Below are positions 20,501 through 29,221 of a stretch of 64,000 nt of DNA, piece by piece (positions within the stretch are counted from its first letter, which is position 1; each line of letters starts with the position of its first letter). A program made the translations under genes and the position numbers. The notes under the pieces are model-generated. The model was not told where the DNA came from. It was given only the letters and a program-made list of their open reading frames with translations, and ran no database searches. The stretch is from Symbiodinium natans. Taxonomy: Eukaryota > Sar > Dinophyceae > Suessiales > Symbiodiniaceae. The stretch lies in contig CAJNDS010000349.1 of the NCBI GenBank assembly GCA_905221605.1, positions 81,001 to 145,000 on the forward strand. The letters are read 5' to 3'.

Positions 20501-22125
20501 AGCTGCTTCTCTGTTGCTGACAAGTTCTGCGTGAAGTGCAAAACCAAATCCACGTAGGACTTCTGAGAGAATATCTTGTCCACCGCCCGAAGCTCCACCT
20601 CGTACGCGGCCCACATGTCCGAAGTTTTGAGGGACGATTCAAGAGCACTAAACAGTATATGCATGACTCCTGGAATGCCGAATGCGTTGGAAAGAAATGG
20701 CACATGACCGACGTCCTCCAGCGAAACCTCACCAGACAGTAGACCCCTGGATAGATTGTTCAAAGTTGCAGACTTCTCATATGGAAAATCAAAGAGGTGC
20801 CTTTCTGTGCCTTGGTCACTGAGATACCCTTTGACTTCGCTCCGGTAATTATCTATGTTTCCTGCTCCCTGCTCTTGGTGCAAGACATGTAGCAGTCGAC
20901 TGAATTTCATGCTCGCAGAGCCCTGTCCACGAGCCAGCGTCGTTAGAGGAAGTGTGCGACGTTTCCAGAAGAAACCCCCGAAAGCATCGAAATCCTCTTC
21001 TGACTTCTGGCAGTGTTCCAGGGAGGCTGGTCGCTCCAGCACATCTTCTACGATAGCAAAATAATCAAACCCACCTTGCGGGGAGGAGTCGCTTCCCAGG
21101 TACCGGGCCCTCCGCTTCTGCGGTTCGCCGGCTCGGTTGAAAACACGACATGAAAGCGTGTGCAGCAAGTCCAACTTCACCATGCTAAGAGACAATGTCT
21201 TGCGCTCTGGCACTGCTATATTCACAACAGGCTCCAGCCCCAAAGCAGGCAGAAACGTGGAGCCCACCATGCCGATGATCTCTTCGATGTCCTCCAAATT
21301 TTGCACGTAGTGGCCTAAGCATGCATAAAACACATGCAAGGCTGCGTCGTGCCTGGGACGCACCAGAAGTGAAGCACCGGGCCGCCCGGGAACAGCATCT
21401 GATGCTTCCGCAGGACACGCTGGTAGTGCTTCGTTTGCTTCGTAAGCCGTTTCAAGTGCAAGACCAAGAGAATCACACATGGAAACAGGAAGGATGCAGC
21501 ACCTGCCATGTGGAGCCCTCGCAGCAAATGCTGCTGTGGCAACTCCCTCTGGCAACATCACAGCTTTGCAATTTGAGAACTTAATCCTCTGCACAAACTC
21601 TTGAAATGTGGCTGGGGAAGGGACATTTGCGCCTCTGGCATACCATGACCCAGGCACCAAGTTCAAAAGCGACAACGAGTTCAGTCGAGTCACCTTCTGC
21701 AATTGCGCCCCTCGAAAGCTTGCCTTGCCGAAAACGTGATGCCCTGAGGCTACAAATAATGGCCCTACTGAAAGTATGCCAAAATCACATTGCTCTGCAT
21801 TTTGGCTGAGAGCCGTCTCTTTCCTTCTGACGTCTGCCTTTGCAAACTTCTGCCAGTGTGCACAGCAGTTTTTGAAGTCTCGCAGTAGCAACTCTTTCCC
21901 AAGCTGCTTTGCCGAGTCACAAATCAGAGCGCCCAGAAACTTCGCGTTCTTTGCTCTGCCACTGTTCCAAACCGCCAGTCCTGAACCCTCTAACGAAAAA
22001 AGCAAGATGAGATCACCAATATTGAAGCGACGTGCGTCGCGGCCCAATGGCTTGCTCCGCTTCGCAGAGCTGCCAGGCTCACATGAAACGTACTCCGGCT
22101 CCATGTTTCTCAAGTTTTCACCCAA
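17539..22125 (-). CDS. 1528-aa protein with DDE-transposase-like signature
   Basis: A single uninterrupted frame with ATG at 22125. Three acidic motifs are spaced like an RNase H-fold transposase: an Asp in YLGSDSSPQGGFDYF (about residue 346), an Asp in LSDQGTERHLFDFP (about 438), and a late Glu in RFLESQHRGIKWAF (about 828). NAFGIPGVMHIL follows the second Asp. A very acidic linker (REEEDLDEDDDLNDQ) lies near residue 980. The C terminus has a Cys/His cluster (CFAQCPLHSKACRLYLF). From memory, these motifs resemble a large transposase family abundant in dinoflagellate genomes; this is inference and needs a profile search. It is the first and largest gene of a co-oriented block with a zinc-finger protein, a C5-methyltransferase and a Cys-rich protein. 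Confidence 0.55.
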   Translation of the reverse strand: MGENLRNMEPEYVSCEPGSSAKRSKPLGRDARRFNIGDLILLFSLEGSGLAVWNSGRAKNAKFLGALICDSAKQLGKELLLRDFKNCCAHWQKFAKADVRRKETALSQNAEQCDFGILSVGPLFVASGHHVFGKASFRGAQLQKVTRLNSLSLLNLVPGSWYARGANVPSPATFQEFVQRIKFSNCKAVMLPEGVATAAFAARAPHGRCCILPVSMCDSLGLALETAYEANEALPACPAEASDAVPGRPGASLLVRPRHDAALHVFYACLGHYVQNLEDIEEIIGMVGSTFLPALGLEPVVNIAVPERKTLSLSMVKLDLLHTLSCRVFNRAGEPQKRRARYLGSDSSPQGGFDYFAIVEDVLERPASLEHCQKSEEDFDAFGGFFWKRRTLPLTTLARGQGSASMKFSRLLHVLHQEQGAGNIDNYRSEVKGYLSDQGTERHLFDFPYEKSATLNNLSRGLLSGEVSLEDVGHVPFLSNAFGIPGVMHILFSALESSLKTSDMWAAYEVELRAVDKIFSQKSYVDLVLHFTQNLSATEKQLIRSLDVAVLDWRWESIEYCAKYWKEVGPILKDKWHEGSLGDSEKKLAATIQAALASDTNRAMTLWTCVMSGAVGACSRWLEGCFCHEKEASFRQSRARVAKRLLERDTDLSRPGTLCPWKGKRLCVLAWDGPQQFLDILARADTEDMNQAFLHFDRALVNSILRTDGLVRQNLQAVLRDKFSWCQKLPFKVAGVFRLYVDKTLPQAIEFAASCFRDYAEAVSSGATMDPISVFLLGKQSAESQQLSQFARQDITASDLRSLREFPLAFTEVQERAWCPMAERFLESQHRGIKWAFRRGFTKASPPVTCARQRRSQVLPMVTDSGAQKAYVMKNWSRKGLWVDLLGHVMSPAEIALLTVPQKLARCYCYAEADHFQDTAEQEVSVAAFRAALRDVQKTDEEPKPGHKQWISFLKQQLSNGTLCSFPEAIFSKLADEDAAMREEEDLDEDDDLNDQVLQEAFGGDEVVLADLASGNVVYCQVVDARPENRTAVSQGAAAGPRSRSTMLVQQFADVRLLKNEAGHVDAVEVCGVGSTVTLLDLRRSCTADTIIEMCQQVSVWTAEAAGLTMELQQALPGPDTDMIPSRPPDFLETLVDDDTMLDALRQDVMNDALFLQANALAELPQDELRVSSLATLNLSKEELLAADALVRVGAMGASETPLLSLATEQNVAMSSLLRLAERRLVRTRTDCFGELHVALVAPFLLLPKTIWRDPLPLSHARVDLQKRSRRKGTNKLEFIRGLLRTGWQWLQPFRSTPEKLNKTDVPCTLPVKVLALSESHLKALFMAPWIFQKPGNLKEIWHGMAQSYYDHLLKESDLSHVAGQSCSELKTFFAGAKKPGRRVAHLAQALRDEEDEEVGEPPEDVPALQDLRAWVQQEAVEEKEPSLNRPVLRPLPPVESRVPGLDLKVYFDHYSHASGRLRCFAQCPLHSKACRLYLFVDDLGQSESVAKLLAWANMATEANAEEHVRMRPTQAQIACMLHLQHSS

Positions 22126-22480
22126 AACGACTCATTCCTTGAACCGACGTTGCGACGGCTGCATTTTGGAGTTTAGGGCGGGCCGAGGAGCCCGAGGTCC
22201 AGGCCAAACCATAAGTTTTTTCTCCGTTTCGGTTTTGAGTAGGTTTCGCAGAACTCGGCACACAGCAAGTCGCACGAAACGATCTTTTTTAGGGGTCCCG
22301 TAGAGTGAAAAATTCGGCCAAAGGCATGATTCTTACCAAAACATACCAAAACAAGAACTGTCAGGAAAACATCGTTAAACCCCAAAAAAACCTGAAAAAC
22401 CATGAACCCTTGGAGAACCCTCGAAATGGTTCGTTCCCCCGTGTCTTTCTTACCCGCGCTTAACCTGGCGTTGATTGTGA
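22126..22480. other. Leader region of the DDE-like gene and possible element end
   Basis: No ORF is supported. It holds short repeats (accaaaacataccaaaac) and an A run. If the cluster is a transposon, its right terminal repeat should lie here, but the left end is outside the window, so no inverted repeat can be tested. Confidence 0.4.
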
Positions 22481-22538
22481 AACGCTACTTAGGGGGCGGA
22501 GTCCGCGTACCCACGCAGCCATCAGGGGCGGTAACCGC

Positions 22539-22790
22539 TTACCCTGCTGATGAAGTTGGTGGCGGTGAATCAGATGATATGTTTACGGCGAGGTCAGCAC
22601 TTGAGTTAGGATTGTCGATCTTGGAGTATAGGCAGAGATAGACTTGGGTGTGCAGGGTTTTTAGAAGTTTGGTAGTGAGCTTCTGGGCAACTTTGTTATC
22701 GTCATGCAAGTAGGCAGTGGCCCCCACATGGAAGGTGACAGCCCTGTAGTGTCCAGATTGAGGGGTATCACGATGTGAATGATTGCTGCT
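22539..22790 (-). pseudogene. LINE1 USP C-terminal end in the shifted frame
   Basis: The main frame ends as IPLNLDTTGLSPSMWG. In the neighbouring frame the same DNA reads TPQSGHYRAVTFHVGATAYL, which carries the GHYRA His-box of USPs. It then runs to VYLCLYSKIDN. A one-base slip near 22780 therefore separates the catalytic Cys part from the His part. Confidence 0.7.
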
Positions 22791-25700
22791 CTTAGTCGAT
22801 ATCGTAGGGTTCCCCTCTGCAAACCATCATCATGAAACACAGGAATGGAGAGGGTATCAGTTGGCACAACTGGAGTAGTAGATTTGGCGTAGACTCCACC
22901 AACCTCTCGAAACCTGTTGAGTTGCAGCAAGAGCTCACTGGGATCAGTAGCAAGCGCGTGCGGAGCAGCCTGGGACTCCCATGCATCAATTAAGCTCTGC
23001 AACGCACATTCTTGTTGGGTCAGCAGGGGCTCAGGCAGCAGGATAGGCCAAGTGGTACCTCGATCTGTGACCTGAATAGCGCCGTCCACATGCAATCTGG
23101 TTTGCCATTCTCCATTCATGGGGGCTGTGAGTAGCTCATTTGCCAACAAGTGCTTGGCAAATTCTGCCACGTCATGCTGCATATTTGGCTGTGCCCATGT
23201 TCTTAGCGCCTGGGTCCAGGGCATGAGCTGCCACAGCTTAGCCGTTTTCTGAGTGACGAGCCAGGACATCAGCCTTTGAAGATCATCACGAAAGAACGTC
23301 ATGCGCCTGAAGCTTTGTGCATGCAAGAGTGTGAGGATTAGACTGTTAGCATAGCAATGGTTACTGGAGTTTTGAAGTCGGAGTCGCCTCAAAGCTTCTC
23401 TGCAAGCTTCTCCAGCGCATTGGCCAACGCTCCTCGTCCCAGTTTGTCGTGCCTCAGGGACGTGCCTGCCAGGTGCCAGATCGCTTGGTGGCAGTACTTG
23501 TCCAGCAGAAAGTAGACTGCGTGTGAGGCCTGGTTGCGTAGGCCAATCTCCAGGACGAATGGCACCACTTCCCCCTGCATGTCCGGCGCAAGCTTCCGTT
23601 GGGCATGAAAGCGTCCTACCACTCGTGGCTGGAGGATCAGCCTCTGCAAGGTCGCGATGTCCTCGAGTACCGCTTTCGTGGGGATCGATTCGCGATCGTC
23701 CTTGTTCTGGTATATCTTCTCCGCGTCGTCCCACATCATGTAGTGAAAGTCGCCCGCTGGATTTAACAGTTTGGCCGTTTGTGCTTTGGCATGTAGCGTT
23801 GGATCCTGCAGGGATTGCATCCTGGTAGTCACCGCCTCCAGGAGACAGCCCAGGAGGACCACACGTAAGGGCTGGGTTACCAGAGCTGGTGACTGCTCCT
23901 TCTTGGCCTTCCATTCCGATCCGACTCGCATGAGATCGCTGAGCACTGTCAGCTCCGGCGGACTGGTCTTCATGAAGAACACGTAGCTGGTGTCCTGACG
24001 GTGGATGGCCAGTGCATCCTCGTGGCGAAGGGACAGGGTCGTGATGAGCTTCACGGCCTCTCTCAGGGGATCGTCCTCGTCGTTGTCCAGCGAAGAAGGT
24101 CCGGAGGCCTGTTTGGCCTGCTTCGCGAAGCTCTGGTTGCCTTTCCCCCGATCTCCGCGCTGCCGACCTTTCTGGCGACTGAGGTCCTCCGCTCGGTCTC
24201 CTTGCCACTTTTGTCCCACCTCCCCAGGCTTGTTCATCATGGACTTCCACAGATCCATTTCGGCGGCGCCTCTTGTCAGCTCGTCCATCATTACCTGTGG
24301 CCGATTCCGAGGCATGAAGAAGGATCCCCAAGCGATTTTGATGTCGCAGGATGAAGGCTACTCGAACCAGTACTGAGCACCCCACAGCCGCGCGGTTGTG
24401 CCGAGTGCCACAGTGCTGGCAGGGGGAGTTGACACCCTTTCGCGTAAGCAGGAAATGCTGACACTGGTCAAGGTGAGCGGTTGCATCCACATGTTGAGCT
24501 TTGATATGTTGATGCAACATGGCAGTTTTGGCCATCCAAAGGTTGCAGAAGGGGCAGTAGTGCAATCGCCCAATGGCGCGGATTTTCTGTGCAAGCTGCT
24601 TCCAATCGTCCGACTGAGCCTCTTGCAGAAAAGCTTCGTCCTGCAGCAGGGGTTCAGGGTCTGGCGGATATGGAGGTAGGGTCGGGGCACATCCTAAGTG
24701 AAGTACTGGGCAACACTGCCTATTGTGATGCGCCGCAAACTGCGGCCAGGATGAGAACTCATGTCTGCAGTGTCGACACGTAGGCATACCATCGTGTGCA
24801 TGTTGCATGTGCGAGGCCTTTCGTTCTCGAAAGGCTGCCTCCTTCGCATGATGTTGCTCTTTAGTCAGCTTGACATGCACGTTGGAGATGTGCCAACGTA
24901 ACGTGGCCTCGTTGGGGAAGGAAAGGCCGCATACATCACATGGAGCTGGGGGTCTGGCATCCTGATGTCTGAGGGGCACTTTGCTTGCCGCCTGCGTAAC
25001 AGTCGGATCATTGGTGATTTTACGGAGGTGCTCCCACCATCTTTTTACGACGGTTGGCTGTAGTTGTGCAACAGGCCCTGATTCTACCTTATCTAGCCTT
25101 TTGATCAAAGTAGTGTCCAAGCCTTCCAGGGGGTCAGCCAGGTGAAAGTTTGTCAAGAAATTCGCATTAGACAGCCCAGTGATGTGAGGAAGGTTATTAG
25201 CCAAAGCTCGCCATTGTCGGACAGTGCCATAGACTTTCTGCCTACCAGCCACAGTCAGTCCTGTACAGGAGAGCCCATATCGAAGGGTGGCGAGACATAT
25301 GCATTGATGCAGCTGCAATCGCTTATGCACTGGCAGGGCTTTAGACTTTGGCAAGGCAGATAACCGATTATAGGCAATCCAGGAATGGCGTAGCCGGTGC
25401 TTAAGGGTTTGCCACTCAAAGTTTTTGTACGAAAGTTTGACGCCAAGGTACTCATGGGACATGACAACCGGCAGCAGGTAGCACTTTCCCGTGAGGTTGG
25501 CAGCCCCAATTCGCAGGCATTTGCCGAGAGTGGCATGTTGATACAGCATGGGCTTGAGGCATGCATGCACCTGCGTACCCCAGAGCGAGTAGAGGACCAC
25601 TGTTTTGCCCGGACTAAGTTGCATACCATGATCTTCCAAGACTGCAACGATTTTGGAAATTTGCGTGGGGACACTTTTCATGTCCGACCAGGTCTCGATC

Positions 25701-27661
25701 GTCCATTGCGCTCGGAAATCGTCCGCAAAGAAAGTTTTGAGTGCTGAGGGCGCAGCAGTGTCAAGTTTGGATGCAAGATAGAGGGAATAGAGCGTCCAGA
25801 GCATCGGCGCTAATCCGCATCCTTGCCTGATGCCTTGCCCCGCCAGCACAGAGCCCTGCGCCCTGGGAGTTTTAAAAATGTACGTAGCGTTCTCATGTAG
25901 GTACAAAATAAGTTGAATGATCGAGGCAGGTATCCGGAAGTGCTCAAGGCATGTCTGCAGACACTGCCAGGGGATGCTGTCGGAGGCTTTGCGTAGATCA
26001 AGTGAGAGCGTGACGCCTCCCGAGACGATTTGGGCAGTTTTGCCCGCCCTCCTATCACGGGTGGTGACCGTGGCATTTTGGCGACGTTCTCGGATTTCTC
26101 TGCAATGGCCAAAAGCCCTGTCGATAGCGTCGCAGGTTTGTCGTCCTTCAAGGTATGCAAATTGTGGGATGTGCGTTGCGGCATTCGAGACTATGGGCCG
26201 AATTTCCTCCGCTACTAGCTTTGCTAGGACTTTGGCCATCGGCGAAAGCAGTGAAATTGGTCTTAGCGAGTCGGCGGAGGTCGCCGGCTTAGACGGTTTA
26301 GGGATGAGTGCCACTTGTATTTCGTGCCAGGCCTTGGGCAGCAAAAGTTCTTCCCGGTCATAGGCTGCCACAAGGGTCTGCTGGAACACCTGCGTCGCAA
26401 GGTGAGCTGAGGCTCGCCAGAACGGGGCAGGCAGGAAGTGTGAAGGAAGAGCCTTGTTAGGCAACTTGCTGAACGCTAGGAGCACACTGTGTGGATCAAA
26501 GACAACGGCCTGATCAACAGGCCTGCCCGATGGTGCATGGTCTGGCTGTTTGTAGACCTGCTTAAAATGTCCCACAATCTGCTGCATTTCTTCTTGCGGC
26601 GTGAGGATGTGTCCTTGACTGGTGCGGAGCTGGAGCCTTTTCTGCCTGACCTTTGGTGCATAGCGCTTCAGGATTTGGTGAACGGCTGTCATGGGACTGC
26701 TGCTGTTCCTGGCCTCCATAATGAGCGCATCAAGGTGTTGCTTCTTTCTGAGTCTGCTAATCTTGCGAAGCTCCTTCATGGACGCTGCTAGTCTGGCTCT
26801 AGTATGCTTACGAACCTGAGGGTCGAGAGTGCCAACAAAGGTGTCATGGTTGGTGGCAAGGGCCTGCTGTAGTGCCCGCAACTCTTGTCGGTGTTGCCAA
26901 AGATGAACTACCTCAGGCGAGTCAAGAGTCGTTGCGGGAGCTTCTGAGGGATTGAGGGTCACGCAGCACTGATCAAGCGCATTTGCCCATGCATCCGCCA
27001 TGATTTTGGTCAGCTCCTGATGTAGTAAGACATGATCCGGTAGGTGCGCTTGGTAGGTGGGGAGGAGTTTAGGGTATTTGTTCATGAGCTCCTGTGTGGC
27101 TTTAAGTGAGTTGCCCTGTTTCTCGCCGGCTTTGCGAGGTGCCACTGGTAACGGCAGCTGCGCCTTGACTGGGAGATGGTACATCCCCGTTTCAGGCAAG
27201 AGTGGGAAATTCATCAAGGTGCTCGCACATAGGGCTTGAGGCGTTGTCTGGCGGCATCTCATCAGGTAGAAGTCAATTTGAGTGCCCATGCCCTTAAGTG
27301 GCTTAAAGGTGACGGAGGGAGACCCTGCTTTTCCCCATGTATTTAACGCGCACAGACCATGATCCCTTAGAAGGTCCTGTAATCGAAACTGATCTTTGTA
27401 GTGATGACCCGCGGGCAGTATAGGGGTTCCTTTGCCAACATGAGTGGTCTCTTTCAGCAAAGGACAGTTCATGTCCCCTACGATGAGAAGAAGGTTTCGA
27501 GCAGGAACCGAGCGAGCCCATTTAGAGATACGATCCCAGATGTCCGACCGGTTTGCTAATGCGTGCTTGCCTGTCACCGTCTCCACCATCGGGGTTCCAA
27601 GCGTGCTGATATACGGCCAGGACATCAAGGGCAGGACGCTTCTGCAGCGAGATTCGAACAT
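22661..27661 (-). CDS. LINE1 ORF: APE C-term, RT, zinc fingers, USP N-term
   Basis: A long open frame. After the APE break near 27600 it reads LLLIVGDMNCPL and IDFYLMR (endonuclease strands). RT follows, with LSLDLRKASDSIPW (motif A Asp), GIRQGCGLAPMLW, and FFADDFRAQW (FADD catalytic pair). Three C2H2-type fingers follow (CDVCGLSF..H..H; CRHCRHEFSSW..H; CPFCNLWM..H..H), then CQHCGTRHNRAAVGC. The middle (about 24315-23389) is out of frame relative to the Gag-like block. The frame then encodes the USP Cys box (LQNSSNHCYANSLILTLL) and QHDVAEFAKHLL. Target-primed reverse transcription is expected from APE plus RT. The USP would remove ubiquitin; its role here is unknown. It is either a readthrough of an overlapping-frame region or two proteins. 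Confidence 0.72.
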   Translation of the reverse strand: MFESRCRSVLPLMSWPYISTLGTPMVETVTGKHALANRSDIWDRISKWARSVPARNLLLIVGDMNCPLLKETTHVGKGTPILPAGHHYKDQFRLQDLLRDHGLCALNTWGKAGSPSVTFKPLKGMGTQIDFYLMRCRQTTPQALCASTLMNFPLLPETGMYHLPVKAQLPLPVAPRKAGEKQGNSLKATQELMNKYPKLLPTYQAHLPDHVLLHQELTKIMADAWANALDQCCVTLNPSEAPATTLDSPEVVHLWQHRQELRALQQALATNHDTFVGTLDPQVRKHTRARLAASMKELRKISRLRKKQHLDALIMEARNSSSPMTAVHQILKRYAPKVRQKRLQLRTSQGHILTPQEEMQQIVGHFKQVYKQPDHAPSGRPVDQAVVFDPHSVLLAFSKLPNKALPSHFLPAPFWRASAHLATQVFQQTLVAAYDREELLLPKAWHEIQVALIPKPSKPATSADSLRPISLLSPMAKVLAKLVAEEIRPIVSNAATHIPQFAYLEGRQTCDAIDRAFGHCREIRERRQNATVTTRDRRAGKTAQIVSGGVTLSLDLRKASDSIPWQCLQTCLEHFRIPASIIQLILYLHENATYIFKTPRAQGSVLAGQGIRQGCGLAPMLWTLYSLYLASKLDTAAPSALKTFFADDFRAQWTIETWSDMKSVPTQISKIVAVLEDHGMQLSPGKTVVLYSLWGTQVHACLKPMLYQHATLGKCLRIGAANLTGKCYLLPVVMSHEYLGVKLSYKNFEWQTLKHRLRHSWIAYNRLSALPKSKALPVHKRLQLHQCICLATLRYGLSCTGLTVAGRQKVYGTVRQWRALANNLPHITGLSNANFLTNFHLADPLEGLDTTLIKRLDKVESGPVAQLQPTVVKRWWEHLRKITNDPTVTQAASKVPLRHQDARPPAPCDVCGLSFPNEATLRWHISNVHVKLTKEQHHAKEAAFRERKASHMQHAHDGMPTCRHCRHEFSSWPQFAAHHNRQCCPVLHLGCAPTLPPYPPDPEPLLQDEAFLQEAQSDDWKQLAQKIRAIGRLHYCPFCNLWMAKTAMLHQHIKAQHVDATAHLDQCQHFLLTRKGVNSPCQHCGTRHNRAAVGCSVLVRVAFILRHQNRLGILLHASESATGNDGRADKRRRRNGSVEVHDEQAWGGGTKVARRPSGGPQSPERSAARRSGERQPELREAGQTGLRTFFAGQRRGRSPERGREAHHDPVPSPRGCTGHPPSGHQLRVLHEDQSAGADSAQRSHASRIGMEGQEGAVTSSGNPALTCGPPGLSPGGGDYQDAIPAGSNATCQSTNGQTVKSSGRLSLHDVGRRGEDIPEQGRSRIDPHESGTRGHRDLAEADPPATSGRTLSCPTEACAGHAGGSGAIRPGDWPTQPGLTRSLLSAGQVLPPSDLAPGRHVPEARQTGTRSVGQCAGEACREALRRLRLQNSSNHCYANSLILTLLHAQSFRRMTFFRDDLQRLMSWLVTQKTAKLWQLMPWTQALRTWAQPNMQHDVAEFAKHLLANELLTAPMNGEWQTRLHVDGAIQVTDRGTTWPILLPEPLLTQQECALQSLIDAWESQAAPHALATDPSELLLQLNRFREVGGVYAKSTTPVVPTDTLSIPVFHDDGLQRGTLRYRLRAAIIHIVIPLNLDTTGLSPSMWGPLPTCMTITKLPRSSLPNF
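23389..24315 (-). CDS. LINE1 Gag-like block in the +1 frame
   Basis: A 308-aa frame starting MPRNRPQVMMDELTRGAAEM. A basic stretch (SRQKGRQRGDRGKGNQ) is followed by a mostly helical region: LREAVKLITTLSLRHEDALA, then FFMKTSPPELTVLSDLMRVG. The homologous block in LINE2 starts at 42910 (LQLKEVVALLSSLTLQHVDQ) and is shifted the same way relative to RT. The conserved sequence marks this as the coding frame, while the 5-kb RT-USP frame is also open over it. I do not know its function; RNA binding is a guess from the basic N-terminal region. Confidence 0.55.
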   Translation of the reverse strand: MPRNRPQVMMDELTRGAAEMDLWKSMMNKPGEVGQKWQGDRAEDLSRQKGRQRGDRGKGNQSFAKQAKQASGPSSLDNDEDDPLREAVKLITTLSLRHEDALAIHRQDTSYVFFMKTSPPELTVLSDLMRVGSEWKAKKEQSPALVTQPLRVVLLGCLLEAVTTRMQSLQDPTLHAKAQTAKLLNPAGDFHYMMWDDAEKIYQNKDDRESIPTKAVLEDIATLQRLILQPRVVGRFHAQRKLAPDMQGEVVPFVLEIGLRNQASHAVYFLLDKYCHQAIWHLAGTSLRHDKLGRGALANALEKLAEKL

Positions 27662-28394
27662 GTAGTAATCGACCTGGCCTTAGCTCGTTGTATCGGATGT
27701 CGTGTGCCGGACATACTGAGTTGTGTACGAACACAAGGATCCCCCCTTGTGATTGGCCCACACCAGTATGGACGGCTTGCCAGTCAGTGGCTGGGTATTC
27801 CATTGTGGTGGGCCAGTGCGTTTCAGTGATGACCACTAAGTCTGGCCGAGTGTGTTCGTCCTGGATGTGCAGCCAGTGCTTGAGCTCTGCATGTCTGGAG
27901 GCATGTAGCCCACCAGCATTCCAGTACAGAATGCGCAGGCCATGTGCTGTGGTCTCTACCTGTGGGGAGGAAGACTTGCTGCCCGCGTTGTCTGGCTGGT
28001 AGCGGACACTTAGCTGTTTGGCAGTGAAGGTGCGACCAAGATAAGTGGTGACTCCAAAACGACTGGCTCGCTTCACAGCCCTTTTGTAGGAGCGCTTAGC
28101 AGCCGGGCTGTGCATCGGTTCCGGTATTGCTGTTCGGGCAGGATTAAAGGTTTGTGAGGACACTCCAAGTGCAAGGTATGGGTAGAATCCAGTGAGAACG
28201 AGTATACGGAGCAAGCTGGGCACACATGACCTGGAGTGTACACGTCTGTGGCTGCTGAGGTGGCGTTCCCTGTTTGCTGATGCTGCATATTCAGTCTCAG
28301 GCTCCAGCGGTACTGCAGCTGTAGCAAGTGAGCGCTTGCTGACACGTCTTGCCTTTAACAGAAGCTTCCAACGTGCCCAGGCGTGGCTTCGCAT
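27522..28394 (-). pseudogene. LINE1 AP-endonuclease, N-terminal part
   Basis: The ATG at 28394 (MRSHAWARWK) opens a basic N-terminal region. The endonuclease fold follows: GLRILYWNAGGL, VVITETHW (catalytic Glu motif), LDVLAVYQHAWN. The frame is lost near 27590 (GGDGDRQARISK is out of frame). The remainder continues in the next frame as TGKHALANRSDIW and LLLIVGDMN. One base accounts for the break. Confidence 0.7.
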
Positions 28395-28477
28395 GATCTT
28401 GCCCCATGAAAGATAAGCTGCACTAACTACTAACTGAGGACGCTTCGGGCTTGTTCCAGCTGGTGGTCGAGGATGTT

Positions 28478-28688
28478 TACCGCTTGTTCCATACTGGGTT
28501 TGAACCCAAAAGCCCAAAAGCCACAACCTGAAGAATCACAGAGCACATAGCAGGAGCTGCATGTCCCTCACATTTTCATCAGTGGGCGAACCAATTGATC
28601 GCATCCTAGCATGTGCCGGTGCACACAACACGGTGCACATACATTGCACATGTGTCTCACCATACCCTAACAAACCTCAAGCCCCCTT
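28478..28688 (-). repeat. X repeat A, outer copy (3' end)
   Basis: Matches 29011-29221 at offset 533, apparently identical by eye. Begins accgcttgttccatactggg. Confidence 0.92.
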
Positions 28689-28785
28689 TGAGGGCGAAGG
28701 AACTGTACATGCAACACTAATATGACTGCCGATGGCGCACAGGGAGTTGCAGCCGCGTCAGCGGGCCCTGTCTTTGTGATGCCCT

Positions 28786-28801
28786 GGGTGGGCTGGGTGG
28801 G
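28786..28801 (-). other. X G-rich/C-rich box
   Basis: GGGTGGGCTGGGTGGG on the plus strand, identical to the E1 box at 273-288 and immediately beside the inner B repeat. Confidence 0.75.
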
Positions 28802-29011
28802 TCAAAAATTTTCGCACTGAGCTGTGGAGCCAGCGCTGCACACACAGATCTCCAGCAAACGAAGTTTGCAAATTGTCGTTCGCAATACCAAGCATGACAA
28901 GCATCAGAAACTTTTGGGTTACAAACCAAGAACAAACGGCACACACCGTTTTTCGAAGAGACATTTTGGAAGCAAACGGTAAAACACCATTCGCTCGCGA
29001 ACAGTAAGCTT
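28802..29011 (-). repeat. X repeat B, inner copy (retains splice acceptor)
   Basis: Both ends match the outer copy at 63541-63615, but this copy has about 155 internal bases where the outer copy has a 22-base DinoSL. On the minus strand the boundary reads tgtgtgcAG before cgctggctcc, a canonical acceptor. Confidence 0.9.
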
Positions 29012-29221
29012 ACCGCTTGTTCCATACTGGGTTTGAACCCAAAAGCCCAAAAGCCACAACCTGAAGAATCACAGAGCACATAGCAGGAGCTGCATGTCCC
29101 TCACATTTTCATCAGTGGGCGAACCAATTGATCGCATCCTAGCATGTGCCGGTGCACACAACACGGTGCACATACATTGCACATGTGTCTCACCATACCC
29201 TAACAAACCTCAAGCCCCCTT
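29011..29221 (-). repeat. X repeat A, inner copy
   Basis: Partner of 28478-28688; abuts inner repeat B. Confidence 0.92.

Larger units (their letters stand above)
22480..28477 (-). mobile_element. LINE1: non-LTR retrotransposon with APE, RT, zinc fingers and USP domain
   Basis: Minus-strand order is AP-endonuclease (28394-27522 and its continuation from about 27600), RT, C2H2 fingers, a Gag-like block in another frame, and a ubiquitin-specific protease. Both ends are approximate. The 5' side meets the outer repeat of element X at 28478, and the 3' side fades near 22480 with no clear poly(A) or target duplication. At least two frameshifts (APE near 27590, USP near 22780) suggest a dead or decaying copy. 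LINE2 shares the whole domain order. Confidence 0.82.

Noticed and set aside
22661-27661. Treating the whole 1666-aa LINE1 frame as one functional protein
   Set aside because: Its middle part over 24315-23389 has the low-complexity look of an out-of-frame translation, while the conserved Gag-like sequence is in another frame.
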